This document shows positions 30,523 through 40,125 of a DNA stretch of 64,000 nt, one piece after another (position 1 is the first letter of the stretch; the number at the start of each line of letters is the position of its first letter). The notes under the pieces were generated by a model, which had not been told where the DNA came from, did not search any database, and saw only the letters and a list, made by a program, of their open reading frames with translations. The DNA lies in NCBI GenBank assembly GCA_002403205.1, contig DHHJ01000035.1:12316-76315 (forward strand), written 5' to 3'. A program made the position numbers and the translations under genes. This stretch comes from Anaerolineaceae bacterium UBA4775. Lineage in GTDB: Bacteria > Chloroflexota > Anaerolineae > Anaerolineales > Anaerolineaceae.

Positions 30523-31809
30523 TTAGAAAAGGCCCGTGACCAAACGGGTAAGCCCGCCGACCACGATGGCGATGATCGAGAAGTCGTTGCCGCCAAAGGC
30601 GTTCAGGAAGCCAGCCGCGGTGTTGAACACAAACGGCAGCGAAATCGCCTGGAAGACGATCAACAGCACACCGCCCACAATGGAAGCAATGATCACACCG
30701 CGCCGTCCGCCTGTGGCATTGGCCAGCACGGCGGCGGGGCCGACATCAAAGAAGGCCGCAACCACCAGGGGCAGCAGGAGATAAGGATAGCCAAACACAT
30801 TGAACAGCACCAGGGTGATCAGCGAAGCGATCATGGCGATCGGGAAACCGATCATCAGGGCGTTCTGCCCATAGGGGAACACCATCGGGCAGTCGAGGGC
30901 GGGGATGCCATCGGGCACGATCTTTTTGGCAATACCACTGAAGGCCGGCACGATCTCGCCCAGCATCATGCGCACACCAGTCAGCAAGATCACCAAACCT
31001 GCGCCGAACAGCACGGACTGCATGATGATCCACAGGAACCACAGCCAGACCACGCCGCCAGTAAAGGCGCCTGCCGCTGCGGGCAAACCGACGATAAAGC
31101 CCATCACCAGGAAGATCAGGAACATGATCAGCGAGGTCGAGACGGTCATCGACTTAATGAACGACAAGCCTTCGGGGACTTCCATATCTTCCGTCGACTT
31201 GGAAGGATCACCAAACCACTTCCCAAGCAGGGCACCGATCACAGCCAGGATGGTTGTGGAGTGGCCAATCGTAAAGTCTTTTTTGCCCGTCAGCTTGAAG
31301 ACAAAAGGTGCGATCAGGGCGGGCAGCAGCGTGGAGAGGAAGCCTTGCACGAGGCTGCCAATCACTACCAGGGCAACACCCCGCAGCGCACCGCTGTCGG
31401 CTAAACCAGCCACCACCATGAACGCATTCCAGAACATGATGTGCCCGGTCAGGAAGACGTACTTCCACTTGGTCACCCTGGCGAAGAACAGGTTCACCAG
31501 GAAGCCGAACACCATCACCAGGACGATCTCGACGCCATAAGTGGCCAGGAAAGCAACCCAGTCTGCAGCCACAGCCTGACCTTCATAAACGAACACCATG
31601 CCAAACAGGTCAGACACATAGGTGATGACCCCAACCAGCACGTCCACAGCAGTGAAGAGCACGAGTACGCCCGCCATGGTTTTGATTGTTCCGGTAAGGA
31701 TCTCGCTAAAGGTCTTTTTCAGCAAAATCAAACCGACCATGGCGACCAGCCCCAGCATCAATGTGGGCAGCAAGCGGGGGACGATATTAAAGATTACGCC
31801 AACATCCAT
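30523..31809 (-). CDS. PTS EIIC, ascorbate (UlaA/SgaT) type
   Basis: Four hundred and twenty-eight residues; AAAGGAG before the ATG. About ten membrane helices. The segments VMVFGFLVNLFFARVTKWKYVFLTGH, then DPSKSTEDMEVPEGLSFIKSMTVSTSLIM, match the UlaA/SgaT family (ARFT--KYIFLTGHH, GSKSTEEM-LPK-LSFLRD). UlaA carries L-ascorbate in enterobacteria, but relatives in sugar operons carry other substrates. Here the neighbours are a galactosidase, an isomerase, an epimerase and a kinase, not ascorbate-degrading enzymes. Confidence 0.88.
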   Translation of the reverse strand: MDVGVIFNIVPRLLPTLMLGLVAMVGLILLKKTFSEILTGTIKTMAGVLVLFTAVDVLVGVITYVSDLFGMVFVYEGQAVAADWVAFLATYGVEIVLVMVFGFLVNLFFARVTKWKYVFLTGHIMFWNAFMVVAGLADSGALRGVALVVIGSLVQGFLSTLLPALIAPFVFKLTGKKDFTIGHSTTILAVIGALLGKWFGDPSKSTEDMEVPEGLSFIKSMTVSTSLIMFLIFLVMGFIVGLPAAAGAFTGGVVWLWFLWIIMQSVLFGAGLVILLTGVRMMLGEIVPAFSGIAKKIVPDGIPALDCPMVFPYGQNALMIGFPIAMIASLITLVLFNVFGYPYLLLPLVVAAFFDVGPAAVLANATGGRRGVIIASIVGGVLLIVFQAISLPFVFNTAAGFLNAFGGNDFSIIAIVVGGLTRLVTGLF

Positions 31810-31859
31810 TATGTTTCTCCTTTATATGATAGAAAATAAATCAACTCAGGTTTTTCCGA

Positions 31860-34013
31860 TTAAAGCCATTCAATTTTGATGATCGTCACCTCCTTTTCCG
31901 GTTGCGTGAAAACGATGATGGAGAGTTGCCCATCCCCTTGCGACCAGTCGAGGGGTTCAGCCGCAGGGTAAACAAGCTGGACACGTTTTGCTCTCCTATC
32001 ATCGTTTAACACCACTGTGAAGTTGCTGGATGCGGAATTGGGTGCAGTCACCAGCAAGAAGGAATAATCTGCGGTATCCAGCACATGCGGGTCGATAGCC
32101 CGTTTTGGATTGTGGGGTTCAAGTACCTGCACGCGCGGTGCGAAGCCCAGCTGGCGATGCACAGCTTTGAGCACATCCTGCAATAAAGATGGCGCATGCT
32201 TGACATGTCCGGCGTCCGCCTGGGTAGCGATGTATAAGCCATAGCCTGCCCCATAACGGTGCAGGGTGACCGCCGGATGGCCGTCACTGAATGTTGCCAG
32301 CACCTGGGTTTCAGGTTTAACTGTCACCAGGTCACGGTTCCAATAGCCCTGGTAAGACCTGCCATCAAAAATGATCTCGGTTGAGGACAATAAGTCGGGT
32401 TCCACCCGCCTTAACCCAAAAGCAGCGGCTAAAGGAGCCCCAGGCGCGTGGGTGTAAAACCACCCGCGTTCGTCCAGGGTGGCGCAGCGTGCAAACCCAA
32501 CCAGTAACCCGCCGCGATGCACAAAATCCGCCAGGGACTGGGCGGTCTCGCGTTCGATCAGGCCCATCATGGGCAGCAGGATCTCCTGATAACTCATGGC
32601 GCCCTGGGTAACCTGTGTCGGGCTGACGAAATCCACGTCAAAACCCAGCTCCCACACAGCACAATACGCGCCCCGCTGCGCGGTGAACAGGTCTTCATCC
32701 TGGTCTACGCCCCGAAAAAAGATCGCGTTTTTCTTGGAATCGAGCAGAGCGACCTTGGGTGTGGTCACCGAAGATGCCAGGATCTCCTGCCCATACTTGA
32801 TGAGAAAGGTCCCCAGTCGGGCAACAGCGCGTAAGCGCGGTGTGGGTTCACCATCAAGATGAACCAGGGCCCCCCAGTGCAGCGGCTGGTAGTGCCATTC
32901 CCGCCACGGCATGAACAGCATCAGTTTCACATCGTGCCCCAGGGCTTCAACGCAATAGCGCTGGATATCGGCAGCATTAGTAGAACGGTCAGGGCCCATC
33001 ACCCAGCCGCCGATCGGGCCTGATTCCACCTCATGCAGCCAGTAATCGCGCCCGGTGACCTTGGCCACACTGCGCCCATGGTCCAGGAACATCGAAATGT
33101 GTTCCGGCCGCGTGGTGAGCTTGTTGCCGCTCCCCGGGTAAAGGTCGTAGCCAATGTGATCGACGATCTCTGCCAGCCGCCACTGATCCAGGCCAGTATA
33201 GACACCAAACCGGTCGTAGCTTTTGAAATTGAACACATTCACGGATGTCGGGTGGTCCGGGTCCTGGGTTTTAATCATGTCGTGCTGCCAGCCCGCAAAG
33301 TCGGCGAAGGCGGCCTGCCAGAACAGGCGCCAATCCAACCAGCGGGTGACGCTCGCCCAGGCTTCGGGCAGGCTTTCTGGCGGAAACACATCCGACCAAT
33401 CGTTGTAAACAAAATAGGTCGTTCCCCAGGCCCAGGCTTGGGTCAGGGCATCCAGGTCGCGGTATTTTTCCCTGATCCACTGACGAAACCGATCCTGGCA
33501 GTTTTCGCAGTAACAATACAGGCCCAGCTGGTCTTCCCCGCGCGGTGGCAGGAAGGGGAAACCAAGCTCATTGCTGACCTGCCAGCCAAAATGGTTAGGG
33601 TGCTGTGCAGTGAAGTCAAGCAGGGTGTGGATGTAGCTGGTGAGGGCTTCACGGTAGGCCGGGTTGTGGATGCATGTCCAGTGGTAGGATGCACCCAGGG
33701 GATAGCGCGTGCCGCAGCTGCTCAGCAGGGTGATGCCAGGGTGCTCTCTGGCGAGCCACAGCGGCGGGCCGGACGCACCCGTGCTGATGATGATCTCAAT
33801 GCCATAATCGGCCGCCATCCGGTAAAACTGGTCGAGTTTTTCAAGCTGGTACTCTCCTGGTCGCGGTTCGATCAGGTCCCATGAGCCATGCACATCCCCC
33901 AGGCGCACCAGGTTCATGCCCGCCTGGTGCATCAAGGATAGGTCATGCAGCCATTCGGCTTCGGAAAACACCAGCGGCGAATAGGAGGCGCCAAAATAGA
34001 AACGATCGGGCAT
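31860..34013 (-). CDS. GH42 beta-galactosidase-like glycoside hydrolase
   Basis: Seven hundred and seventeen residues. N-terminal (beta/alpha)8 barrel: FYFGASYSPLVFSEAEW, LGDVHGSWDLIEPRPGEY, acid/base E149 in WQVSNELG, a CYCENCQDRF zinc cluster near 168-172, and nucleophile E328 in WLHEVESGPIGGW. A trimerisation-like domain (LLPMMGLIERETAQSLADFVHRGGLLVG) and a beta C-terminal domain follow. No signal peptide, so it is cytoplasmic. In a PTS operon it could cleave an internalised galactoside. The usual GH42 nucleophile context is slightly altered. Confidence 0.9.
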   Translation of the reverse strand: MPDRFYFGASYSPLVFSEAEWLHDLSLMHQAGMNLVRLGDVHGSWDLIEPRPGEYQLEKLDQFYRMAADYGIEIIISTGASGPPLWLAREHPGITLLSSCGTRYPLGASYHWTCIHNPAYREALTSYIHTLLDFTAQHPNHFGWQVSNELGFPFLPPRGEDQLGLYCYCENCQDRFRQWIREKYRDLDALTQAWAWGTTYFVYNDWSDVFPPESLPEAWASVTRWLDWRLFWQAAFADFAGWQHDMIKTQDPDHPTSVNVFNFKSYDRFGVYTGLDQWRLAEIVDHIGYDLYPGSGNKLTTRPEHISMFLDHGRSVAKVTGRDYWLHEVESGPIGGWVMGPDRSTNAADIQRYCVEALGHDVKLMLFMPWREWHYQPLHWGALVHLDGEPTPRLRAVARLGTFLIKYGQEILASSVTTPKVALLDSKKNAIFFRGVDQDEDLFTAQRGAYCAVWELGFDVDFVSPTQVTQGAMSYQEILLPMMGLIERETAQSLADFVHRGGLLVGFARCATLDERGWFYTHAPGAPLAAAFGLRRVEPDLLSSTEIIFDGRSYQGYWNRDLVTVKPETQVLATFSDGHPAVTLHRYGAGYGLYIATQADAGHVKHAPSLLQDVLKAVHRQLGFAPRVQVLEPHNPKRAIDPHVLDTADYSFLLVTAPNSASSNFTVVLNDDRRAKRVQLVYPAAEPLDWSQGDGQLSIIVFTQPEKEVTIIKIEWL

Positions 34014-34019
34014 GGAAAA

Positions 34020-34310
34020 TTATTCTTCCATCATCTTCTGGATGACCGGGATGGCTTTCTCCTGGACTTCGTCCGTGCTGAGGAAGTTATCCACCACCAC
34101 TACCGGTTCTGGCACATTGGCGAATAGCTTTTCCATATCGCGCGAGGTGATCACCAGGTCAAAGCGCTGGCCGACTGCGGTTTCAGCATCGGAGCAGAAC
34201 GTCTCGGCTTTGATGTTGTGGTTGCTCAGCACCTCATCCAAGGTCATTTTTAGTACCAGGGATGTACCCAAGCCAAACCCGCACACAGTCATAATTCTTA
34301 ATCTCTTCAT
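34020..34310 (-). CDS. PTS EIIB, ascorbate/lactose-type phosphocarrier
   Basis: Ninety-six residues from the ATG at 34310 (AAGGAG eleven bases before). MTVCGFGLGTSLVLKM places the phosphorylated Cys at residue 10 in the CGxGLGTS loop of the UlaB family. It passes phosphate from EIIA (34326-34772) to the sugar through EIIC (30523-31809). The hydrolase gene sits between EIIB and EIIC. Confidence 0.9.
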   Translation of the reverse strand: MKRLRIMTVCGFGLGTSLVLKMTLDEVLSNHNIKAETFCSDAETAVGQRFDLVITSRDMEKLFANVPEPVVVVDNFLSTDEVQEKAIPVIQKMMEE

Positions 34311-34325
34311 TGGGATCAAATCTCC

Positions 34326-34772
34326 TTAATCCTGGGCTGAAAAAGCACCCAGAACTTGTTCAACAGTTTCCGCGTTGCGCAGAAGGTTTTGATTTTCTTC
34401 TTCGCGCAGGAACATCGCCAACGCCTTGAGCACATCCACATGGCTTTCGTGATCAACAGCGCAAAACGAGATCACCAGCTCAACCGGGTCGTTGGCGGCA
34501 TTACCAAAATTAACCGGAGTCTGCAAGGTGACTAGGCTCAAGCCGACCTCGCTGACGCCGTCTTCCGGCCGGGCGTGCGCCAGGGCCAAACCCGGTGCCA
34601 GCACCATGTATGGCCCCATTTCATGAACGGTGCGCACCATGGCATCGATATAGCCGGAGGTGCATTTGCCAGCCTCAAACAAAAGCTGGCCCCCGGCCCG
34701 CACGGCCGCTTCCCAATCTTTGACCTCAATTTTAATTTGGATCACTTCCGCAGTCAGGTAAGTTGCTAACAT
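34326..34772 (-). CDS. PTS EIIA, mannitol/ascorbate type
   Basis: One hundred and forty-eight residues. MVLAPGLALAHARPEDGVSEVGLSLVTL contains the phosphorylated His66 in the motif typical of UlaC and fructose/mannitol EIIA domains. It takes phosphate from HPr, which is not encoded in this window. It begins 15 nt after the regulator gene ends and is likely in the same transcript. Confidence 0.9.
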   Translation of the reverse strand: MLATYLTAEVIQIKIEVKDWEAAVRAGGQLLFEAGKCTSGYIDAMVRTVHEMGPYMVLAPGLALAHARPEDGVSEVGLSLVTLQTPVNFGNAANDPVELVISFCAVDHESHVDVLKALAMFLREEENQNLLRNAETVEQVLGAFSAQD

Positions 34773-34787
34773 AGTTTTCTCTAAATC

Positions 34788-35756
34788 CTATTCAGTTTTT
34801 ACTGGTGGACCTTGCTGCAATAAAAAGGCGGCTGTGTCCGTATCGGTGATCAATACGTTGAAAAAACCGCCTTGTAAAGCTGCCTGGATCACTGCGTGCT
34901 TTTCCTCACCGCCCGCCACGACCACGCTCCATGGAACGTTTTTGAGGTCGTCCAACCCTATCCCGATGATGCGATCGTCCATAAAGGTCGAAACCGGCTG
35001 GCCGTTCACATCAAAATAGTGGCCAAGTGCGTCGCCGATCGCACCGGCGGCTTGCAAAGCATCCAAGTCGGCCCGCTCGATGCGGTCTTCAACGTACAGG
35101 ATGGCCGTCTCATCAACCGTGCCCACGCTCTGCACCACTATGTCGCAACTGCGGGCACGCTCGAGGGCATCGGCAACAGCAGGTTCAGAGATCAGGCTCT
35201 GGCGCAATGCCGGGTTAGACACCATGTTGGGGGCATACAGCAGCTCGGCCCGTCCGCCGGCGATATCCGCCAGCTTGGAGGTCACATTGTATTTGGCAAT
35301 CCCCCCCGAGTTTTCAAGTGACCCACCAACGATTTCGGTGAAAATGCACTCAACTTGCGCGCCAACAATGAAATACTTGGGCAGGTAGGAAATGGTGCGC
35401 CCCAGGCCCAACCCAATCCGGGTTCCGGGTTCAATTTTAGACGCCAGCCAACGCGCCGCGCCCTGGGCGAGGTTGTCATATATCGGTTCTTCTCCCGCAG
35501 AAGGGGGAACCACCAGGGCATCACGCAGGTTATGCCGCAGGATGAGTTGATGCTCCTGTTCGAGGAACTTTTCATTGGCAGGGGTATGGATTTTGATCTC
35601 AACGATGCCCAGATCTCTGGCTTGATTGAGGATGCGGTGCACTTTTACCCGCGACAAGCCGAGCATCTTGGCAATCTCTTGCTGGGTCAGGCTGCCTTCA
35701 TAGTACAGTTTGGCGACCCTGACACAATCGCGATAGTCTTCGAGGTTAATATCCAC
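34788..35756 (-). CDS. SorC/DeoR-type sugar-responsive regulator
   Basis: Three hundred and twenty-two residues. HTH near the N-terminus (GSLTQQEIAKMLGLSRVKVHRILNQARDLGIV), then a sugar-binding domain with GLGLGRTISYLP and VVVAGGEEKHAVIQAALQGGFFNVLITD, as in SorC, DeoR and CggR. These sense a phosphorylated sugar. First gene of the operon, so probably autoregulated with the PTS genes. Confidence 0.9.
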   Translation of the reverse strand: MDINLEDYRDCVRVAKLYYEGSLTQQEIAKMLGLSRVKVHRILNQARDLGIVEIKIHTPANEKFLEQEHQLILRHNLRDALVVPPSAGEEPIYDNLAQGAARWLASKIEPGTRIGLGLGRTISYLPKYFIVGAQVECIFTEIVGGSLENSGGIAKYNVTSKLADIAGGRAELLYAPNMVSNPALRQSLISEPAVADALERARSCDIVVQSVGTVDETAILYVEDRIERADLDALQAAGAIGDALGHYFDVNGQPVSTFMDDRIIGIGLDDLKNVPWSVVVAGGEEKHAVIQAALQGGFFNVLITDTDTAAFLLQQGPPVKTE

Positions 35757-35814
35757 GGGAAAGCTTAACCGCCTTTATGTAACATTTGTTCTCGATGTGT
35801 GCATTTGTACAACT

Positions 35815-35843
35815 ATATTATCATTATTGATCACAAAAATCAA
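35815..35843 (-). promoter_or_regulatory. Promoter of the SorC-PTS operon
   Basis: Minus strand TTGATT (35843 to 35838), 17-nt spacer, TAATAT (35820 to 35815), about 60 nt before the regulator ATG. The leader contains ACAAATG twice, 19 nt apart (forward strand CATTTGT at 35802-35808 and 35783-35789), a possible regulator site. Confidence 0.55.
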
Positions 35844-36224
35844 GACCGCCTCAGTAGCTTATTTAAAATCTGGTTAAAATACATTCCTTCGCTAATAAAC
35901 GAGTCTGTGGCGCGGTCGATGTGCTGACAAAATGTGGTGATACCGGAAATTTTTTAAAATGCAGGAGAGAGATCAAACCGCTATATCATCGCAAAAAAAG
36001 ACTATAACCACCACGATGTTCGAGTCCAGGGCAAGGATACCGACTACAATCCCCCACTTGCCAGCCTATTTCGCTTCCAGATTGGTAACTGTTACCTCTA
36101 GGTGTGCTGCCAGGCGCGGTTTGTGTACAGAACCAGTCAATTACCTCATCTATACACTTCTTAACTAGCAAATTTTGGGTCAGACAATCTCACTCGAGAG
36201 GAGTCCATCAGCCAGAGGGGAAAC
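35844..36224. other. Intergenic region
   Basis: About 380 bases between the operon promoter and the C_GCAxxG_C_C gene. No supported gene, RNA or clear terminator was seen. Confidence 0.4.
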
Positions 36225-36662
36225 CTAGTTATTCAATCCCAATAAATTCACGGTGATCCTGACGGCATCGCCGACATAATCCGGGCAGCAGGTTTGAAAC
36301 AAACCCAGGGTATGGGCTTGAGCATACGCATCAGGGTCGCTCAGGTCCAACCCGAGCAGACCCGGGCAGGTGATGGACCCGTGCTGGGCTGAAAATTGTG
36401 CCAATAATTCCCGCACATGGGCATAGCAGACTTCCCGTTGCGATTTTTCATTCTCAGCGGAGCCCTCAGCCAACCCGATAGCCATGATCGCCCCGCTGAC
36501 TGCGCCGCACAACTGATCGCTGTGCCCGATGCCGCCACCGAAAGGCGTGGCGATCCTTAGGGCCAAGTCGCGCTCCAGCCCAAATCGTTCTGCAAACTGG
36601 CCCAGCACCGATTGGGCACAATTGTGCGACTTAGCAAACATCCTTCTGGCTTCTTGCTCCAT
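36225..36662 (-). CDS. C_GCAxxG_C_C family redox-type protein
   Basis: About 145 residues (start at ATG 36662; GTG 36671 is possible). HNCAQSVLGQF, PFGGGIGHSDQLCGAVSGAIMAIG, then a single Cys (EVCYAH), ITCPGLLG and QTCCPDYVGDAV are the landmarks of the family named C_GCAxxG_C_C, which has spaced cysteines of unknown redox or metal role. It lies between ribokinase and the PTS operon on the same strand; there may be no functional link. Confidence 0.85.
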   Translation of the reverse strand: MEQEARRMFAKSHNCAQSVLGQFAERFGLERDLALRIATPFGGGIGHSDQLCGAVSGAIMAIGLAEGSAENEKSQREVCYAHVRELLAQFSAQHGSITCPGLLGLDLSDPDAYAQAHTLGLFQTCCPDYVGDAVRITVNLLGLNN

Positions 36663-36704
36663 ATTCTTCACTGCTCCTAGATTCTTCCCTATTAATCAGC
36701 AGGG

Positions 36705-37622
36705 TCAATCAACAGCCGGGGATTCGCGGGTTAAAAACTCCTCTACTGCTGACCGGGTGGGCAGGGAGGGCTGAGCGCCCATCTTCGTCGCCGCCAGGGC
36801 GCCTGCGGCCATGCCATAGTGCACGGCTTCGAGCAAGGGCTTTCCCTCAGCAAGCGCCACAGCCAGCGCACCGTTGAAGGCATCACCTGCAGCAGTGGTA
36901 TCCACCGCGGTCACCTGGTAGGCCGGCAGGAATTGATCGACCGAATCGTTGACCACCCGCGCCCCCTTTGAACCCAGGGTGACCACCACCGTCTTCACAC
37001 CCCACTCCCGCAGGGATTGAACGCCTTTTTCGAGGTCATCCTCGCCCGTAAGGAGAGCCAGTTCGTTTTCGTTGGGCGTGAGCACATCCACACTGGCCAG
37101 CAGCGTTTTTGACAGAGGCTGTGCGGGTGCCGGGTTGAGCACCACGGGAATCTGGTGCGCATGCGCTAATTCAACAGCAGCGGATACCACATCCAATGGA
37201 CTTTCGAGCTGCATCAGCAGCAAATCGGTCTCCCGCATCAGGTCAACTGCTTTGTGGATATCCTCAACGGAAAGCGCCATATTGGCACCTGAGGCGACCA
37301 CGATCAAATTCTCCCCATCCTCCGCGACCGCAATCAGGGCGACGCCGCTGGCAGCCTCATGATCTTTGACCACATGGGTGGTTTTAACATTATTGTCAAC
37401 CAATCCCTGGATAAGGGTGTTACCAAAATCATCATTGCCAACGCGCCCCACCATGGTCACCTCAGCCCCCATCCGCGCTGCGGCCACAGCCTGGTTGGCG
37501 CCTTTACCGCCAGGGAAGGTCTCAAAATCACCGCCCAAAACCGTCTCGCCCGGGGCAGGCGGATGCGGAACGCGCACAACCAGGTCCATATTGATACTGC
37601 CAACCACAAGAATTTTTGTCAT
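36705..37622 (-). CDS. rbsK: Ribokinase
   Basis: Three hundred and five residues. VVGSINMDLVVRV at the N-terminus, FETFPGGKGANQAVAAARMGA (sugar binding) and DTTAAGDAFNGALAVAL (catalytic Asp and anion hole) are the PfkB-family ribokinase motifs. It phosphorylates ribose or a related pentose at C5. GAAGGA precedes the ATG. Confidence 0.93.
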   Translation of the reverse strand: MTKILVVGSINMDLVVRVPHPPAPGETVLGGDFETFPGGKGANQAVAAARMGAEVTMVGRVGNDDFGNTLIQGLVDNNVKTTHVVKDHEAASGVALIAVAEDGENLIVVASGANMALSVEDIHKAVDLMRETDLLLMQLESPLDVVSAAVELAHAHQIPVVLNPAPAQPLSKTLLASVDVLTPNENELALLTGEDDLEKGVQSLREWGVKTVVVTLGSKGARVVNDSVDQFLPAYQVTAVDTTAAGDAFNGALAVALAEGKPLLEAVHYGMAAGALAATKMGAQPSLPTRSAVEEFLTRESPAVD

Positions 37623-37671
37623 GATGCATTCCTTCTTTCTTATTTGCGGTATTGGAAATTTCTACTCAATT

Positions 37672-39369
37672 TTACGCCTGTGGGTCCAGATCAGGCTGAG
37701 ACTCATCCGATTCCTCAGGGACTGAGCCGGCATCCTCCCAAGCACCCGATGCCTCAATGTCTTCCTCTTGTCCCATACCTCGTTCGGGGACCTCCACGAT
37801 CACATCAGGTCCAAAGTCAAGGTCCATCAAATTCACCGGCTCCATCTTCTCAGGTGGGACAGGTTCAGGTTCCGGCTGACTGCTCGCCAGCCAGATGGCT
37901 ACAATGATGCCATACAACCCCCACAGGAGCACGAAGCGGGCATACGACACGTTCAGCACCGGCCTGTCGAGCTGGTTGAAGGTGTGAACATTATTGGTCG
38001 TGACCGAGGTCACCCCTGCAAGCCAGAATTGCGAAAACAGCCAGGGTTCATCAACCGTGTAGACGTTCACGCCCAGTCCCTGGGCGCGATACCTCTGGAT
38101 ATCCACCGTGCGGATGCCGTGATCCACATTGACGATTTCATATCCCAGTGCCTGCAGGGTCGACACATCAGGCAGGTCAGTGCTCGACACGCCTGCCACC
38201 CGCGTCATCTGCGGCGCACGTTCCATCACCACTGGCAGTTGTTCCTGGCTGAGCAGGAACCAGAGGTCGCTGTTCATGCGTGCATCCAAGCACAGCTCCA
38301 GCACAATTTCAAAGAAATCATCATAAAAAGGATGCTCGGCAGGCGGGTAGCGCAAATCAAACATGATCACCATGCCGTGTGCCTTGACAGCCTCCAGCGC
38401 TTCAGCCAGCGTGGGGATTGCCTGGCCCTGGTTGATGCTCAATTGAGATTGCGAAACCTGGCCGGCCTTGATGGTGCCGAAGGGGTCATTCTGGATATAC
38501 CACAACCCGGCGTTGAGCGATTTGATTTCATCCAGTGTGAAACTCGAAGCCCGCTCCTGGACGCGTGCGGGGAACACCTCGGCAACATTGGTGGTGCGTG
38601 CCAATGTATCATCATGCATCAGGAAGGGGACACCATCCAGGCTGAGGCGCACATCGATTTCGACGCCCAGCGCCTGGTGAGAGGCCGCCAGGTCGACAGC
38701 AGCCAGGGTGTTCTCGGGGGCGAGCATGGAGGCCCCCCGGTGGGCGATCAATGCCGGTTTGGTCGGCAGATCACCCTGGTAAGTCCAGCTGGGCGGGAAT
38801 AGCGTTGGCACCAGCCAGAGCCCCACCAGGGTCACCAAAGCCAGGGTGATGGCAGCCGTCCATGGCCAGCGCTTGCTTGCCTTCTGCTGCCTGCCTCTCA
38901 GGTAGAGGATCAAACGCCGCAGCCATACCGCTGCCAGCAGGAACAGCAGCGCGTCCACCACCAGGCGGGAAAGCCCCAGCAGATGGCGCACCACACCCCG
39001 CTGGCTGGGGTCCTGGCGGAAGATGACCAGCATCGCGCCGTAAAAGCCAGCCAAGAACAGCGGCCAGACGACATAAAAGATCCAATCCGGGGTGGCCGGA
39101 TACCAATCGCCCGTTTTGACCGCCTGGCGCAGCCCCATAAAGCGGAACAGCGTCGCCAGGAAGACCAACGCGGTGAGGACCATCACCAACGTGACGTATG
39201 GCAACTCAACGCCGATCAGCCCTGTCACGAAATCATCCACTGTTGCCTTGAAAGCCCCCACGGCAAACCAGTACACCAGGAAGAACAGGCTGTGCAGGGC
39301 AACCACCAAAGCGATAAAATAATCCACACGGATGCTAACTTTGCGTGCTTGCGAGGTTGGTTCCGTCAT
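37672..39369 (-). CDS. Membrane glycerophosphodiester phosphodiesterase
   Basis: Five hundred and sixty-five residues. Four or five membrane helices in the first 185 residues, then the GDPD barrel: LIAHRGASMLAPENTLAAV, GVEIDVRLSLDGVPFLMHDDTL, later VYTVDEPW. HRG-x-x-x-x-x-PENT and E-x-D are the catalytic and metal motifs. One more helix precedes an acidic, disordered 75-residue C-terminal tail. It probably hydrolyses lipid-derived glycerophosphodiesters at the membrane surface. Confidence 0.9.
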   Translation of the reverse strand: MTEPTSQARKVSIRVDYFIALVVALHSLFFLVYWFAVGAFKATVDDFVTGLIGVELPYVTLVMVLTALVFLATLFRFMGLRQAVKTGDWYPATPDWIFYVVWPLFLAGFYGAMLVIFRQDPSQRGVVRHLLGLSRLVVDALLFLLAAVWLRRLILYLRGRQQKASKRWPWTAAITLALVTLVGLWLVPTLFPPSWTYQGDLPTKPALIAHRGASMLAPENTLAAVDLAASHQALGVEIDVRLSLDGVPFLMHDDTLARTTNVAEVFPARVQERASSFTLDEIKSLNAGLWYIQNDPFGTIKAGQVSQSQLSINQGQAIPTLAEALEAVKAHGMVIMFDLRYPPAEHPFYDDFFEIVLELCLDARMNSDLWFLLSQEQLPVVMERAPQMTRVAGVSSTDLPDVSTLQALGYEIVNVDHGIRTVDIQRYRAQGLGVNVYTVDEPWLFSQFWLAGVTSVTTNNVHTFNQLDRPVLNVSYARFVLLWGLYGIIVAIWLASSQPEPEPVPPEKMEPVNLMDLDFGPDVIVEVPERGMGQEEDIEASGAWEDAGSVPEESDESQPDLDPQA

Positions 39370-40125
39370 GCTTCGGAAAACTCCGTTTCTCGATAGTATG
39401 TGAACAGTCTCATTATAGCAAAAAATGAGGGTGGTGAAGGGTGAACGGTGAAGGGGGAATCAGTGCTCGATTGTGCTTGACGGAGATTATTTTGTAAAGG
39501 GTTACATCGGAGGTGGGGCCATGGACTGAGCTCGCTTCGCTGCGCTCGCGATGACAACACCCTTTTGTCATTGCGAACCCCTTATTTGTAGGGTGGGTTG
39601 GCGGGGGAAAAGTCGTTAAGGACAACTTGGTACATGGCCAAGAACAGATTTTGAGTGTACATCCAAAGCCAACCCGCCAATAACATTTAGCTCGCTTCGC
39701 TGCGCTCGCGATAACAACACCCTTTTGTCATTGCGAACCCCCGCAGGGGGTGAAGCAATCTCAAGGAGCAGTGAGCTGTGCATTGTGAGTGGTGAGTGGG
39801 AAGTCGGTGCCCGGTCACGCTTGGCAGGCAATTTTGTCTTTGGGCTAAAGTACGTCGGGTGGATTGGCTGGGAGGAATTGGATAAAGTCGACCTGGTATG
39901 TGGGCTAGCCTTATAGTTCATGATTTATCCAAAGCCAACCCACCAATAACATTGAGATCACTTCGGCCCCCTCGCAATGGCAAAAGCGATGCGCACCCTA
40001 CGACAAATTCCAAATACCAAGTACCTGATACCTAATTCCTGATCCCTAATCCCCCATCCCCCACGATGGTAAAATTAGCCCACGATAACGACCCGCGCCA
40101 TTCCACTGCGCAGAAAAGAGCGCCC
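39370..40125. repeat. Patch of REP-like dispersed repeats
   Basis: Non-coding. A 53-nt unit starting AGCTCGCTTCGCTGCGCTCG and ending TTGCGAACCCC occurs at 39529-39581 and 39690-39742, differing by about one base. Pieces with GTGGGTTGG or CCAACCC, and AGTGGTGAGTG-type fragments, are interspersed. Related units in opposite orientation are at 47009-47330. I see no gene. Confidence 0.75.
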
